The notes below the pieces were generated by a model, which saw nothing but the letters and a program-made list of their open reading frames with translations, was not told the origin of the DNA and did not search any database. 64,000 nt of DNA from NCBI GenBank assembly GCA_029641185.1, contig JAPWGK010000031.1, positions 391,095-455,094 of the forward strand, read 5' to 3'. Of this stretch, positions 10,292-22,124 are shown piece after piece. This DNA comes from Pseudofabraea citricarpa (taxonomy: Eukaryota > Ascomycota > Leotiomycetes > Helotiales > Dermateaceae). Every line of letters begins with the position of its first letter. The stretch's first letter is position 1. The position numbers and the translations under genes are program-made.

Positions 10292-10999
10292 ATGGTTTCT
10301 GTCTCCCAGCCGTTTATCGCTTTGCAACAGCCCCTCGGAGAAGTCCTCTTTGACTACAACCGACTTCTTCCTGGCGCACAACAAGCTCCCAGCATACCCC
10401 AGACTTTCTGTGATTCCATGACAATTCGCGAGGAGGTCTTTTCACACGAGCTAAAAGCGGTCCCCATCAAACACCATACAGATACCGATGATGCTCGTTC
10501 CTATCATTGGGTACTGTACTCCCCTACCGCTGAACGAATCGGGACTGTACGTTTAATCCCCTTCCCGCAGTATGCTGGGTTTACGAGCCCAGGAGCTTCT
10601 TACGATGCCCCTTTAGAGGATGTTCCTGCAGAGGATTCCAAGGTTATTTTCGGTGCACCGCCCCCGGAATATGTAGTTCGTGAGCCTACATCACTTTACG
10701 ATGGCATTGAACCATATATCAAATTAGGCCGGCTCAGTGTCATCAAGGAATTCCGCGGGCACCAATATGCTGATCTCCTCGTCGGAGCCGCTCTGGATTG
10801 GGCTAGAGATAATCCTACCAAGCTCGGGGAGCGAGACGATCTTCCGAAGTGGAAGGGATTGGTCTTTATTCCTGCCCAGGTGGCAGCGCGCAAAGCGTGG
10901 GAGAGGAATGGGTTTGTGGCGGATGAAAAGATGGGTTTTTGGTATGAGGTTGGCTTTAAGATGCTCGGGATGTGGAAGAGGGTCGACCTGCAGAGATAG
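10292..10999 (+). CDS. GNAT family N-acetyltransferase (fungal conserved)
   Basis: Intronless, 235 aa. The fold is recognisable from the substrate-side strand YHWVLYSPTAERIGTVRLIP, the acetyl-CoA strand and loop IKLGRLSVIKEFRGHQYADL (R-G-H-Q-Y-A in the pyrophosphate loop) and the C-terminal VAARKAWERNGFVADEKMGF. Two insertions (residues ~95-135, Pro/acidic-rich) make it longer than a minimal GNAT domain. Start at the ATG in gtcaagATGGTTTC; no good upstream alternative. The acceptor substrate is unknown. The downstream Zn2Cys6 regulator and MDR reductase could be functionally linked, but nothing in the sequence proves it. Confidence 0.75.
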   Translation: MVSVSQPFIALQQPLGEVLFDYNRLLPGAQQAPSIPQTFCDSMTIREEVFSHELKAVPIKHHTDTDDARSYHWVLYSPTAERIGTVRLIPFPQYAGFTSPGASYDAPLEDVPAEDSKVIFGAPPPEYVVREPTSLYDGIEPYIKLGRLSVIKEFRGHQYADLLVGAALDWARDNPTKLGERDDLPKWKGLVFIPAQVAARKAWERNGFVADEKMGFWYEVGFKMLGMWKRVDLQR

Positions 11000-11878
11000 T
11001 AGCCTGAATGACACACCAACCAGTCTCGATACCACCTTCTTCCTCGTTACATGCGCATATACGATGAAGTTTGGGTTTTTCTTTGGGGATTTCCTGCCAT
11101 CGCATTTCTTTTGAGCTTCCCCCGTTCTAATGTCGGTAATCTATTATACTTCCGGTGCTAGATGAAAGAACGGATAACAACCGATTAGCATGGACCCCTC
11201 TTTCGAGAGAAAAATCAAATCAAAAGAGCGGCAGACAGAAGCAAATAAGATGGAGCCCTCTCGTTGGCAGAAGCCGAAAGAGGGTTCTGCCCCCCTCGTG
11301 TCCAACGCCCAAGAAAAATTCAAGCTGGGAGAAGATCCTATTATGGCAAGAACCGACCAAAGAAGTTTCACAGAAGACAATGAGAAGTTAAAAGAGCCAA
11401 AGCACCTGCATGCACGGAGCAGAGAGGCAGAGGATAGATGGGAATGGAAACTCTGGTCCGTCCGGCAAGCCCAGCTTCGGCTTCAGCTTCTTCGCCATAG
11501 AGTTTTTTCGTCTTTCTTTTTTTAGGGTCTCTTGACAAGAACAAGCCTTTTTTTTAATATACGACCGTCTGGCGGCCATGCACGCGAGACATCTCGCGAT
11601 CCAAATTTCCTATTGGCTCGCCCACGGATGAACTCAAATCATAATTGTGGGACGAGCAGGTTGAACCATTGCAGCATTATTGCAGGAGGCTGTAGTAACT
11701 TTACCCGGCGATAAGGGACCTGCTTTCTCTTGGTTGCCGACCGGTTCTTATCGTTTGTCGCCAATTGGGATAATCCCACTTCTTTTGCCATACCAATCAA
11801 CCCGTGACTGGTTTTCATATTTCCATCTTCCATCACATCCTGGCACGCCGCTTACATCTGTATGCTTGTCTTTTGATT
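11000..11878. other. Intergenic, promoter of the Zn2Cys6 regulator
   Basis: About 880 bp. Contains CCAAT/ATTGG pentamers (for example near 11,610 and 11,760) and a pyrimidine-rich tract at 11,510-11,560. No convincing ORF. Confidence 0.35.
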
Positions 11879-13438
11879 ATGTCACAGTTACAAATCCATC
11901 CCCAAGGCCCTTCCATCAAGAGGAGGAGAGGCACACCGCATGACAAGACAGGATGTCTCACGTGCCGCCACAGGTGAGTATAGGTAGGGAATGAAGATGG
12001 TATCAGCTATCTAACACGGCTTGAAGACGCAAGAAATGTTTGCAGAACACATTCCCTGTATGTGGATCTTGTACGAGGCTGAATCTGGAGTGCGTTCGTG
12101 AACCTCCTCGACGACTCTCAGCAGAGCGGAGTAAGACGGGCAAAGATGTTACCGACTCATCATTCCTCAAGCCATTAGATCTTGTAACGGGACTTAATCC
12201 TGATTCTTTACTCTATTCTACTTTTAGCGAGTCCAAACTCACCACGAGGCGCCATTTTATGAGGTATTATGTAGAGTTCTTGGCACGCATGCTATCTACA
12301 AATGAGCGGCATAACTCTTTTCTCTCTGGTAACGTTATGGAGCAGTATATCTATCTATTGAGCCTGACTGAAGGCTGATACTTTTATAGCCTTTCTGCCG
12401 ATGGCTATAGAATCTCCCGTTCTGCAGGATGCTATTGTTGCTCTTGCCGCAGGGAATCTCTCTACCTTCGACCAGTCCTATACAGTTGCTGCACTGGAAG
12501 CTCGATCAACCGCACTGAGCAAGTTGATGAAGTCTATATCGTCGCCTTCAGATGAGATTTCAAACCATGAGATCAATCTTGCTTCTTGTCTCATACTTTC
12601 TACTTCCGATGCTACTTTAGGGCATCGCACAGGTTGGTATGAGCATTTAGTAGGAGCCAAAGATATCATCATGTCTGCACAGACGCACCTTTCAAATGGC
12701 AAGAGAGTATGTGGACCTGACGCTTTTAAAAATGGATTAGAAGGCGAATGGTTGCTACGCAATTTCGCATATCACGATATCCTAAATAGCATCACTTCAG
12801 GAAGCAAACCTCTTATCGAAGGCGACTATCTTGACGGAATCACGAATGTAGTAGACTCATACCTCGGAGTCGCATCGCAGATTCTAGTATTCGTCTCTCA
12901 AATCAGCTCTCTTGATCCGTTGTCGAGTATGGGAAACGTCCAGTCAAACGACTTCTGGAGTCAATGTGAAGCTATTGAACTCGACTTGCGGAGATGGACT
13001 TGTTCACCCGACACCGAGGCAGATTTGGCTGCTATGGCATATGCTTATCGAAGTGCTGCTTTGATTTACCTCTATCGACGGATGCGCAAGAGTATTCTGC
13101 TTCGACCGTACTTGGACGTGGACGTTCTGATACGCACAGAAGTCGCAACAACCTTACGCCACATCTCAGATATCCCACTGAAAGCTAGTCCCGAATGTTC
13201 GCTCCTGTTTCCATTGTTTATGGCCGGTGGTGAGGCTATTGATAGCATCGATATTGATGTGATCCGTGTGCGTCTGAAATTGATCGGGGAGAGGCGTGGA
13301 TTCCAGAATGTCAATCGAGCGTGCGAGGTCTTGGAGGAACTGTGGATCCAGAGAAATACCTCGACCGATTTTGAGAATCAAGATTTGGATTGGGAATTCG
13401 TTTTGGAAAAGCAAGGTGGTGGGCTTCTGCTTTGCTAA
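11879..13438 (+). CDS. Zn2Cys6 transcription factor
   Basis: Nuclear binuclear-cluster regulator, 481 aa from three exons: 11879-11973, 12027-12328, 12390-13438. The zinc cluster is split by intron 1 and is complete only after splicing. Exon 1 gives TGCLTCRHR and exon 2 gives RKKCLQNTFPVCGSC, then TRLNLEC, which satisfies C-x2-C-x6-C-x7-C-x2-C-x6-C. Joining exon 2 to 3 restores HNSFLSAFLPMAIESPVLQD, the entry of the fungal-specific regulatory domain (Fungal_trans_2 type), which runs to the C-terminus. The start ATG at 11879-11881 gives MSQLQIHPQGPS, then a basic RRRGTPHDKTG before the cluster. Intron-split zinc clusters are common in this class. Targets are unknown; the convergent MDR gene is the nearest candidate. 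Confidence 0.86.
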
Positions 13439-13610
13439 TTGTTTCTCCTGCATCACAATGAATTGATGATCATTTTTCTGGAGAATATCACACGCTACGG
13501 AAATTGTGGTACGTGATGTAATCACTGTGAAGGATTTACTTCAATTGTTACTCTTCAACAGATAAGGCTTGTTAAAAGGGCAACTTAGTCGCTCGTCTAC
13601 CACCACGATC

Positions 13611-14493
13611 TCATGGTATGCGAATGACAACCTTCCCGCTATGAGACGCACTCCACAAGTGATCGTACGCGGCTCTTGTATGCTCAAAATCAAACACCCT
13701 GTCAATGACCGGCCGGATAGAATTCGCAGCAAAGCACGCCAGAAGATCTTCCAGCTGTTCTCGAGAACCGACAACAACTCCTCTTACAATACACAATCGA
13801 TCCAGCGCCAGAAACGCAGCATCTGGACCTTTCAGATCCTTGCCAGCACCCAATGGATCCGGATTCGTGATATGGCCGATACAGTGAATCAGGCCATTGA
13901 ATGCAATAGCATCGAAAGAAGCCTGGAGGGTCAACGTTCCACCCACTTCAATAATATGGTCCGCGCCCTTGCCTCCAGTGATTCTCTTCACTTCAGCCGC
14001 CCAGTCCGGAGTCGAGCAGTAGTTAATCCCATACGCGGCACCAAGTTTCTTCGCAGCGCGAAGCTTCTCGTCAGAAGACGACGTGACGATGGTCACGGCC
14101 CCGGCGGCCTTTGCAATCTGCAGGCCAAAAGTCGACACGCCTCCCGTCCCTTGCAAGACGACTGTTTGGCCCGGCCGGATGGGTACGAGACCATACAGGG
14201 CATTCCAGGCCGTCAAAGCCGCACACGGCAAGCACGACGCTTCTTCCAAGGAAAGATACTCGGGCACCTTCACGATCCCCGTCTTGGGAAAGATGAAGTA
14301 CTCCCCGAGAAGCCCCTGCGTCTCGCCGCCTAGCTGCGTTAGCGACACTTCTCTCGTCAGCCGCCCGCCGATGTGATCTTGTGTGAAGTTGGCGAGCACG
14401 CGGTCTCCTACTTGCCATTCTGATACGCCTTCGCCGATTGCTTCGATGATTCCTTTAAGCGTCTTGCGTCAGAATTCACTCTTTCAGGGTCAT

Positions 14494-14529
<36 letters not shown>

Positions 14530-14760
14530 ATGTTGCTTACCGGCTCCATCACTTCCTGGAACAACGGCATCGGGTCCGGGAAATGGATACGTCCCAATGG
14601 CTAGAATGCAGTCTCGCCAGTTCAGCGACACGGCCTTCATCTTCACGAGGACCTGTCCGAATTTCGGTCTCGTCTTAGCCACGTCCCGTAGCGTGAGGGA
14701 GTCGAACCCGTTCTTGGACGGGAGGTAGTATTGCTTGAATCTTTCTTCTTGGTCGGCCAT
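13611..14760 (-). CDS. Medium-chain dehydrogenase/reductase (quinone oxidoreductase-like)
   Basis: NAD(P)-dependent MDR-superfamily oxidoreductase, 353 aa from two exons on the minus strand (14760-14541 and 14452-13611). The acceptor at 14453 is preferred because it gives VPGSDGAGIIEAIGEGVSEW, the usual GroES-like segment. A nearer AG at 14463-14464 would run into a stop. The Rossmann loop is VVLQGTGGVSTFGLQIAKAA, and the N-terminal GroES fold starts at SLNWRDCILAIG. No structural-zinc Cys cluster is obvious, so quinone reductase/enoyl reductase-type chemistry is more likely than a zinc alcohol dehydrogenase. The 88-nt intron holds a pure (GA)n/(CT)n tract. Convergent with the Zn2Cys6 gene, with 172 bp between stops. 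Confidence 0.85.
14496..14526. repeat. (GA)n microsatellite inside an intron
   Basis: About 15 uninterrupted GA units on the + strand. Read on the minus strand they form a CT-rich tract in the middle of the single intron of the MDR gene, upstream of its acceptor. The tract length could affect splicing; this is inference. Confidence 0.9.
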
Positions 14761-16386
14761 CTTTTCCTTCGGGGTTGGAAAAAAAGAAATAAGAATTGAC
14801 TTGGTGATTTGAGATTTTATTCTGCTGCTTATTTTTGGATCTTGGGGATTTCTTGAGGGGGGTTATATAGCTTTTTATGTACCACAAGACGTGCTCAACT
14901 CATACCTATTGTTTGATCTGCTACTTGCCTGTTGTCTATTTGGGTAGCTGACTCTCGTGTCGTGGAGCATGTCATTTGTGATTGGCTCGTTTTCTTTTAC
15001 GCCGAACACGCTGAATACGCCCATCACGCTGGTGGTATATGCGGGTGCGTTAAGCGAGGTAGGGGGTAGGGGGGAAGAGATGGGGGGAAGACTCCGACTT
15101 TAGGCTGAGAAGTTTAGAAAGTGCTCAAGGAGTCATGCAGTTATGCGATGGTTCAGTGTTCTCGAATACTAAAAGCATCCGTATTTTATTTACGTATTTC
15201 AACATCCTTTTCAAGGGGTTGTGAACCGAGCCGAATTCTGTGCAAGAACGGCATGGGAGGAGTGGAACGGAAGAGACTGGGAGATAAGAGGACGGAATTG
15301 AGTTGGTATCTAGATCCGACCTCTTTGAAGTTTGCTTCTCTCTTTCTCTTTGGACTTTGAACTTTTCTTTACTCATTCGTCCTGGTTCTTGCAGTTTGAA
15401 GGGACGTCCAGGTGAGCCATTGCAGTGTATAGGTTCCCGATATGCTCATTCTTCTCTGAAGTTATGTTGTAATAACCTCTGTCCGAAAATAATAAGAATA
15501 TCTATCTAAACGGTTCATCGAGAGCTGTTTGAATATGTTCTCCACATCTTTGGTTTCTTCCTCGCGAACCTTAGAAGGACCAGTTAGTTTTCCCATCCTG
15601 GTAAACACCCCGGCATCTGCGTGTACTTCTATCATAAGAATCGTCCATTGCTAACTTAGCAAGAACATACATAAACTAAGCATATTAATCACCATCCCCT
15701 GCCTCAAGTCTGCGGCATTTTCACATCGCGTCACACTCCAACTTCTATGCATCGTGAGAGTAACACAGAAAATAACTTGTGACACAGACACAAAAGAAAC
15801 TTCAGAGCCCTCAGTCCAACTTGCTTTCGAGAGTAGTTTGTATGACCTAGGAAGAAACTAATGCACGGCCTACTGAGATTCAGATATGCAACAAAAGCGA
15901 TTTAGATCTCTTGATAGGAGAAGGAGGGAGTTCGTGAAGCAGACTTGCGGTCTAGATCCGACTCAGTACCCTGTGGTACGGAGCTAGATGAAAACTGCAC
16001 ATATCAAAGTTTCTCGCGATATGTAGCAAAGTCTTTCTATGTTCTTTAGGTTGGATCATGCAGTACCTTGTGAAGTGCTCGAAGTTTCTGGTCTTGACAG
16101 TCTTAGTCGAGTTCATTTTGGGCTTGTGGCGTTTTGTCGATATGCAACAGATTGATTTTTGGAGCGTGTTATGTGCTGAATGGGTGTTTTTTAGAACCTG
16201 CTAGAGACATATTATAGTTCGATGGTGCTTTTCGGTACCGTTGTTGGAGAATACTTGGATTGCTCGAAGTTGGTGTGTGGTAAGCGAGAGCATGCTTGGT
16301 GCTGGCTTGATTGATGTTTAGGTTTTGTGTAGTCACGTCATGAATGCGGGTTAGACTGGCAATCGATTTGGGAAGTTAGCTTCACT
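14761..16386. other. Gene-poor 1.6 kb with copies of the CGAYNTGCAACA core
   Basis: The first ~150 bp is the MDR promoter and leader. No credible ORF in the rest. Three motif copies, evenly spaced by 126 and 121 bp, lie at 15891-15903 (first base A), 16017-16029 (two mismatches) and 16138-16150 (exact). They belong to the same family as the large array at 23.9-26.9 kb, and all are in + orientation. Confidence 0.55.
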
Positions 16387-17788
16387 GTGGATGTACACGT
16401 CTGTGTTAGTTGGCAGATGTCAAATGCTCTATCCCAGGAAGGAAGCAGCATTCTGGCTAGTCTTGTAGAGGAACTTGTCCTTTTCATGCCCGTCACGACT
16501 TCAATTCAAGAACACGTCTACGGCAATCAAGAGGAATTTACAGCTCGGATTCCACGGCCTCAAGCCGTATCTTTTGCAATGATCTGTCCACGAGGCATTT
16601 TCGCAGCCCGCAAACCCACACCTCCACAAGAGCCACCAGCCAACCTGTTCTTCCGTCTCCCACCAGAATTGATATTATTGATAGCAAAAATACTTCCTAT
16701 AGAATCAGCTGGTTGTCTAGCTCTGTGCAACGACCGTCTAAGTCAGTTACTGGGATGCACCGCATGGCCCCCGTTGCGAAGCTGGCATGGGGAACACCGA
16801 TTCGCATTCATATCTCTCTTGGCAAGAGACCTCCCTTTACAATTTGCCTGTCATGTTTGCAATTGTCTTCACGACCGCAGCCTGGGAGAAGGGCCGCTAT
16901 TAGTGCTATATCCCTCCCAAGATATATGCCGCGCTTTTGACTATTGCGTCCATGTTCATTTTCTCGCGTTAAGATACGAGGTCTACTTCTTAAACGTCTA
17001 GCTCGCCATGGAAAGACACAATTACGGTTTAGAACATGGATGGCATTTCTTTGGGGGCCTTCCGACGCTCTGAGGTTCGCCATTCAACGCACGATGCGTC
17101 AGTTACGCTCTTGTCAGCCGAAGCCCAGATCCTATCCGATGAGCTTTTGATGCCCTCTCAGGTATTGACATTACTTCCTCGAGATCGACGTCACGAATTA
17201 TTCACTCTGGATCCAGTATGCAGTTTTTGCAGCCACATCTTGGAATACCAGAGTAGATTGGCTAATCTACTCGGAGATACCGTGGAATCCTCACTCAACC
17301 AGTTGAAAACTCGAGGGAGATACAGCAACACTACCCAACAGTGTTTGTGGTGTCATATGGACTTCCTGATAGATGCTGCCGACTTTGGAGAAAGAGGAAA
17401 CGCCGTGAGTATTACAAGATGGGCCAATTTCGGTGCTGGCGTGGATCCTCTGGACCAAAAATGGCGAAGTAATCTCAGTAACTAAGTTATTGCCAGCCCG
17501 CCCATTAGATCACATTCTCTGGGTAGTGTTCAGGCAATGTACGAGACGCAACAAGAGATCTCGGTGGAGGAATCCACTGCTGTTAATATCGTGAAGTTGT
17601 TCTCACCGGGAACAGGAATTGGTCGCGCATGCGCCGGATGGGTTTACTTGGATAAGGGAAAATGGCACAGCTGGCTGGTGGTATCTCGCGGTTTCATATC
17701 GATAGCTCAAGAAAAGTCTTGTTTGCTATATTGCTTAACTAATCAAAATTTTAATTATGTGGTGTATTTAAGCACTAGTATATACTAG
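16387..17788 (+). pseudogene. Broken F-box-like protein gene
   Basis: Frame 1 from 16387 encodes LFFRLPPELILLIAKILP, an F-box-like start, then SLLARDLPLQFACHVCNCLH, the pattern of a large fungal F-box family. It hits TAG at 16999-17001, yet the same frame continues after that stop with LAMERHNYGLEHG, still family-like. An ATGGATGG direct repeat at 17036-17043 then shifts the reading by 4 bases. Homology resumes in frame 2 (HGISLGAFRRSEVRHSTHDA) with two C-x2-C pairs (CSFC, CLWC). A second stop, TAA at 17483-17485, is again followed by open sequence to 17788. Both stops equal CAG or CAA with C changed to T in a CpA context. The limits are approximate. A correctly spliced intact gene is less likely, because no GT..AG pair removes these lesions cleanly. 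Confidence 0.62.
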
Positions 17789-17918
17789 TTCCCTTCCAAA
17801 ATAGGAAAATCTTCTAGTAACATTTCATCTTTCCTCATCTTACCTTCGAGCTCCACCAAACACAACAAAATTCAACATTATTGCACCGGTACATTGGCCC
17901 ACAATTCGAGGCCAAAAA

Positions 17919-18294
17919 ATGACATTGACAACTTTCGGAGCATGGGCGGCGCCGTTTCTCGCTGCAGTTGTCCTTCAATTCACGATTCGATGGCTGGTTC
18001 ATTGGGGCTTGTTGTGGGGTGTGCTCCGGCAGCCCGATGGAGCTTCTTCTCAAAATCAAGATGATGCTGCGTTGAAACTTGTCAAGGATATAAATACGGA
18101 ACTTTTAAACATGAAAGGCAAATTATATCTGTCCACTCTAGAGCTCGCTCCAGTCCTCAACGCGCTCCAGCCAGCAATAGAAAGATCGACCGAATTACTC
18201 GAAACTCTCAGCAATAGGTACGCAATACATATCACACACAGCAAGCAACAGAAACTTACAAACTATTTATTACAGGCAGCCTTGATTCTCAGAT
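17919..18294 (+). CDS. Small hypothetical protein with one membrane segment
   Basis: Not recognised. The frame opens at ATG 17919 in a good context (ccaaaaaATGac). The N-terminus APFLAAVVLQFTIRWLVHWG is a likely membrane anchor (residues ~11-30). A helical, amphipathic stretch ending in ELLETLSNR follows. Unspliced, the frame runs to 18371 (150 aa). A plausible intron (donor at about 18218, acceptor ...ttattacag at about 18276) would end the protein soon after as SNRQP at about 102 aa. I favour the spliced form because the sequence after the donor looks non-coding. A clean promoter and pyrimidine-rich leader precede it. Expression is not certain. Confidence 0.4.
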
Positions 18295-18371
18295 CCTGCA
18301 TCTCGAATGTTCTTTCGACGCCGGTGGACTATAAGAACAATATATGTCGACGACTTATAGTGAGATGGTAA

Positions 18372-19276
18372 ACGGATGCAAATCAGAGGCTGTACAATGG
18401 CAACAAGAAATTTGCTATTCAAGTGTATATAACGACGAACGATTATCAAGTAATTGTAAATTATCTAACAACTGAAAAGGTTATACTCTATTTGTCCAAG
18501 TACTCCGGCTTAGCCAGCCTGCTATAAATAGTGAGAACGTCTTTTGACTGTAATTTCCAACCAGTCAAGACAACAAATAATTCTGCTGAGAACACCACCG
18601 ACCCCAAATCTGGGAGGTTCTATCCACTGCGGTCAAGTTCATGGTGTCTGAAGACGCGTGAGGACCAGGATTCTGGGCTGACTTGGCTCAGTTCAACATG
18701 AAGAAATTATGCGACCAGCCGAATCCTTCCACCGTTTGGATCTCATACTTCTTCTCAGTATGCGCCAAATGCTTGAGAAAGCCATGCTCAAAGTAACTTT
18801 AAAGAACAAGCCTGATATTACTGCCGCTTAGGTCGCTAAAGGGGCACGATGAGCTCATGGTCGAGGCGGGCTGGCATATGCGAATTAAGCCTCCCACAAT
18901 AGATTAGGCTTTCGATAAATCCGAGTCTACTTCTCTCGTAGTGCCAAACTCTTCTTTTGGTTTGCGACGTTGTTAACGAGGCGTTTTAGAGTTTGCTATT
19001 TCGATTAGCATTAGACTGACTTGTTGTACTATGGGAGGCCATCAAATCCTCGCTCGGTCTAAAATGAGAATTCCAGATGTGTCCAAAACGATAGTCCTTG
19101 GCGTGTCCCTCGTGCTATTCCAAGAGATTCGGTGTTCAAATCTTTGTCGTCCCTTGGGGAAAATCTGTAGGCACAAGAAAATGGTGTCGTATGCCTGAAT
19201 AGACAACGTCTGGAAACGCGACCAGCATGGCTCAGTCGTATTCCTTAAGCCCTTCTTGAAATTTCTCGTTGAAAGT
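18372..19276. other. Intergenic, about 900 bp, nothing recognised
   Basis: Lies between the small hypothetical gene and the stop of the C2H2 gene on the opposite strand. Only short random frames; no repeat family or RNA gene seen. Confidence 0.4.
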
Positions 19277-22124
19277 TTACCATTGCTCCCAGTCATTGCC
19301 AGATCCATGCTGAAAAGTGTCAAGGTTAAAATTAAATATATAATTCTCATCCGTTGAGAGAATCTGATCAATATCTGGCCCTAACCTCTCTTCTGGTGGG
19401 ATGGATTGAGGACTAGAATCAGGACGACCTCTCTGCCGTTCTAGAGTTTCGACAGAATCTTGAGATTCGGAATTTTCCGTCAAATTTTCAGTTGAAGTTT
19501 TTTGCTTGACGTTATCTGGATTACTAGCTGACAGTTCACTAGCATAGCCAGAGTCGGAATGCGCGTTTGGCTCCCTGGGAGTTGAAGTCATTGGAAGTAC
19601 TGCTTCAGAATTTGTTTGGAAAGCAATTTGAGCTGGAGGCCCCTGGAAAAAACCCCCAAGACGGTTCATGGGATTTGTTTCCTGTCTACTCGTATCAGTC
19701 GTTTCGGTGGTTTCCGTATGGAAAGAGGACAAGGTTTGCTGTGAGGATGTTGGCGTTTCTGCTCTTCTTCGCTCTCGATAAGCAGAGAAAACTCTATCTT
19801 GGCAGTCCTGTATCATGCTGACCAACTGGCTTCTTAATCGGTCTTCCATCGGTTGGGCCTCGTCTCTAATAGCTTCTTGAAGGGCTGCTCCAAAGAAACG
19901 CGGCAATTCTCTGCGGGAATATTCTTCATAGCTTGCGAGTTCTTCGGAGTCTGGTGAGCGAATAATATCATCTGCTGCAGGTATCACTTCAAAATCTGTC
20001 AAGTAATTTGATTCAGCCAACAAACTCCAATTAATGTATGGAAATAGTACGGAAGTAAAGTGTTTAAAGGGTCGGTGAGAGGTTCAGTAAAGAGAAAAAT
20101 ACTTACAGGCATCGGGAACCAAGTCCATTGGGAAAAGGATTTTGTATATCTCCTGCCATCTTTCTACGTCTGTCTGCCCTGGATATGCTTTCTTTCTGCT
20201 TCGGAGTTGCTTTTCAATGCTGCCATCTACCAGTATACCTTCCACTGGCTCGGTTAAGTTGGCCACCTTGCAGCCACTTACTTCAACGATATGATTCTCA
20301 AGCGCGTTGTTATTCTCGAAGAGCTTCTTACACCTTTTACACTGGAAGACTCTGTGGTATCTGTAAAGATGGCCCCTGCAATCAATTAGCATTTGCGAGA
20401 ACTCGTGCACTACAAACGCAGGTATGCTAACTTAACACGCGAAATGTCCTTTAAAGGTGTAAGGGCACAAGAGCGCCACTTTCTAGTGAGGTGGCAATAC
20501 TTTCGCGGGTTATGCTTGCGATATGGACATCCAAACTGCAAACCCTCGTCGTTTTCCGTCAAAGGACTTGCCGAGGTCTTCTGACGCTTGGGATCTCGTT
20601 CGCGGTTCTCGTCTGGGTTTCGCTCTTCGTCGTCTCCCTTCCCACGTCTTCGCTTGTCGCCTAGCTTTTCTGGGCTACCTTTCCTATGTGATGCTGGAGA
20701 GGATGTCGATTCTGGGGAATTTCCGCTTCGTCTTCTGATATTAGCCGACCATTCTTGGTTGAAGATAACCCAGAACTCTTTCATAATGCTATCCACTACC
20801 CGTTGTTTTACTGGGTTCAGAGCCGAGGGAAGTATAGAGTCGGGACTGCGGACTATCTGGGCTACTATTTCAGGATGGTCAATGCTAAAAAGCTCATATG
20901 ATTCGTAGCCTTGCAGGTCGAAGTTATCTGCCCAATCATTATCTTCTGACCAAGGAGAATCGGTTTCAAATCCATCAGAACAGGTGGAGGGTGTCTCTGT
21001 ATCTGGGCTCGTCGTTGAATTGGTTGGTGCGGGTGGTTGAGAGGGGCTTCTGCAAGATGGAAGTTAGCACAATCAACAACTATCTTCATAAGCAAAGAAG
21101 ATGCGGACCTGTTGCATGGTTCTGGAATCGAATCCAAGTATTCCCGAGATGTTTTATCTTCCATTGTCTCCTCACATTCGAGTTTTGCAATTTTACTATC
21201 TTCATCTGTAAAATCTACCCTAGATTCTAATTGCTTCTCATTTTTCAACAAGCTAGATCGATGATATTTTGTGGTGTGTCCTTTCAGATCGCTTTGCCGC
21301 AGGAAGCCCTGTGACTTGCAACCTGCAAATTTGCATCTGAGAACCAGATCTGGATGCATGGCTTCGTAATGATCTCTCCTCTCCACTCTTGAGAACCCAT
21401 AAAAGCCTGGAAGTTCAGAAGTAGAATACTTGCATGAGTCGACCGAGCAGTAATGCTTCTTGCTAATGTTTTGCCCTTTTGGAGTTGTTGGAAATGTGAT
21501 GTTTTTAGTTTCAGAAACAGCCGGTTCTGCTATTAATGATTTTGAGTTGTAGATTCCGTATTCATTGACTTCGTTTGGAAATAAGGGGAACCACGGCCCA
21601 TATAAGTCATTTGAGTCGTCGTTCATCGATGCATCAGGTGCGGGTAGGGAAGGATAAGGTATCTCCGAGAAAAAAAATCGACCAAAATTGTAGACTTCTA
21701 GCATATCAGTGCTGCTGCTGCTGCTAGACTCCGATGAAAGACTCATGCCGGATTGGGGAGTATCACTTGGAGTTGAAAACTGGTATGAACCTGCTATAGA
21801 GCTAGCTGTGTCCGCGCTTTGGAAGGATGAAAATGAATCGCTGGATCCAGACTGCTCGGACGTCATTGGGAGACTTGTCGGGAGATGTTCAAAAAATGAA
21901 TAGGGATCTAAAGGGGTTCCCCAGGGTTGATCCAAATCCGATAGATTTTCCTTTGGGCTCCAGAGACTTTTCGGGAATTGCTCAGATTTTGATTGGATCT
22001 CATTTGCCTTATCATACTTCCGTTCAAGGCTTTTTTGTGGTTTGGTGTCCCAGGCCATTGAGGACACACTTTGACGGAACGAACAAACACCCTCCGCATC
22101 CGAGGTCTTGTTGCCTGAATTCAT
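19277..22124 (-). CDS. Large C2H2-type zinc-finger protein
   Basis: 873 aa from four exons on the minus strand: 22124-21109, 21049-20432, 20375-20107, 19995-19277, all in phase. The N-terminal ~180 residues are Ser-rich. Residues ~225-290 hold two finger-like units: HYCSVDSCKYSTSELPGF with HYEAMH, and LRCKFAGCKSQGFLRQSDLK with HTTKYH. After a charged, Arg/Lys-rich linker comes a module common in filamentous fungi. It reads FGCPYRKHNPRKYC, then ISRVKGHLYRYHRVFQCKRC (restored by joining exons 2 and 3), then FENNNALENHI. QTDVERWQEIYKILFP and ELASYEEYSRRELPRFF (exon 4) are also typical of that family. Likely a nuclear regulator; DNA targets unknown. Two GCACAA-TGTGC palindromes lie upstream. Confidence 0.8.

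Noticed and set aside
12040..12378. Separate small gene starting at 12040
   Set aside because: It is the middle exon of the Zn2Cys6 regulator; only splicing to 11879-11973 completes the zinc cluster.
14453..14464. Acceptor at 14463-14464 for the MDR intron
   Set aside because: Using it puts an in-frame stop right after the junction, while the acceptor at 14453 restores the conserved GSDGAG-I-I-E-A-I-G segment.
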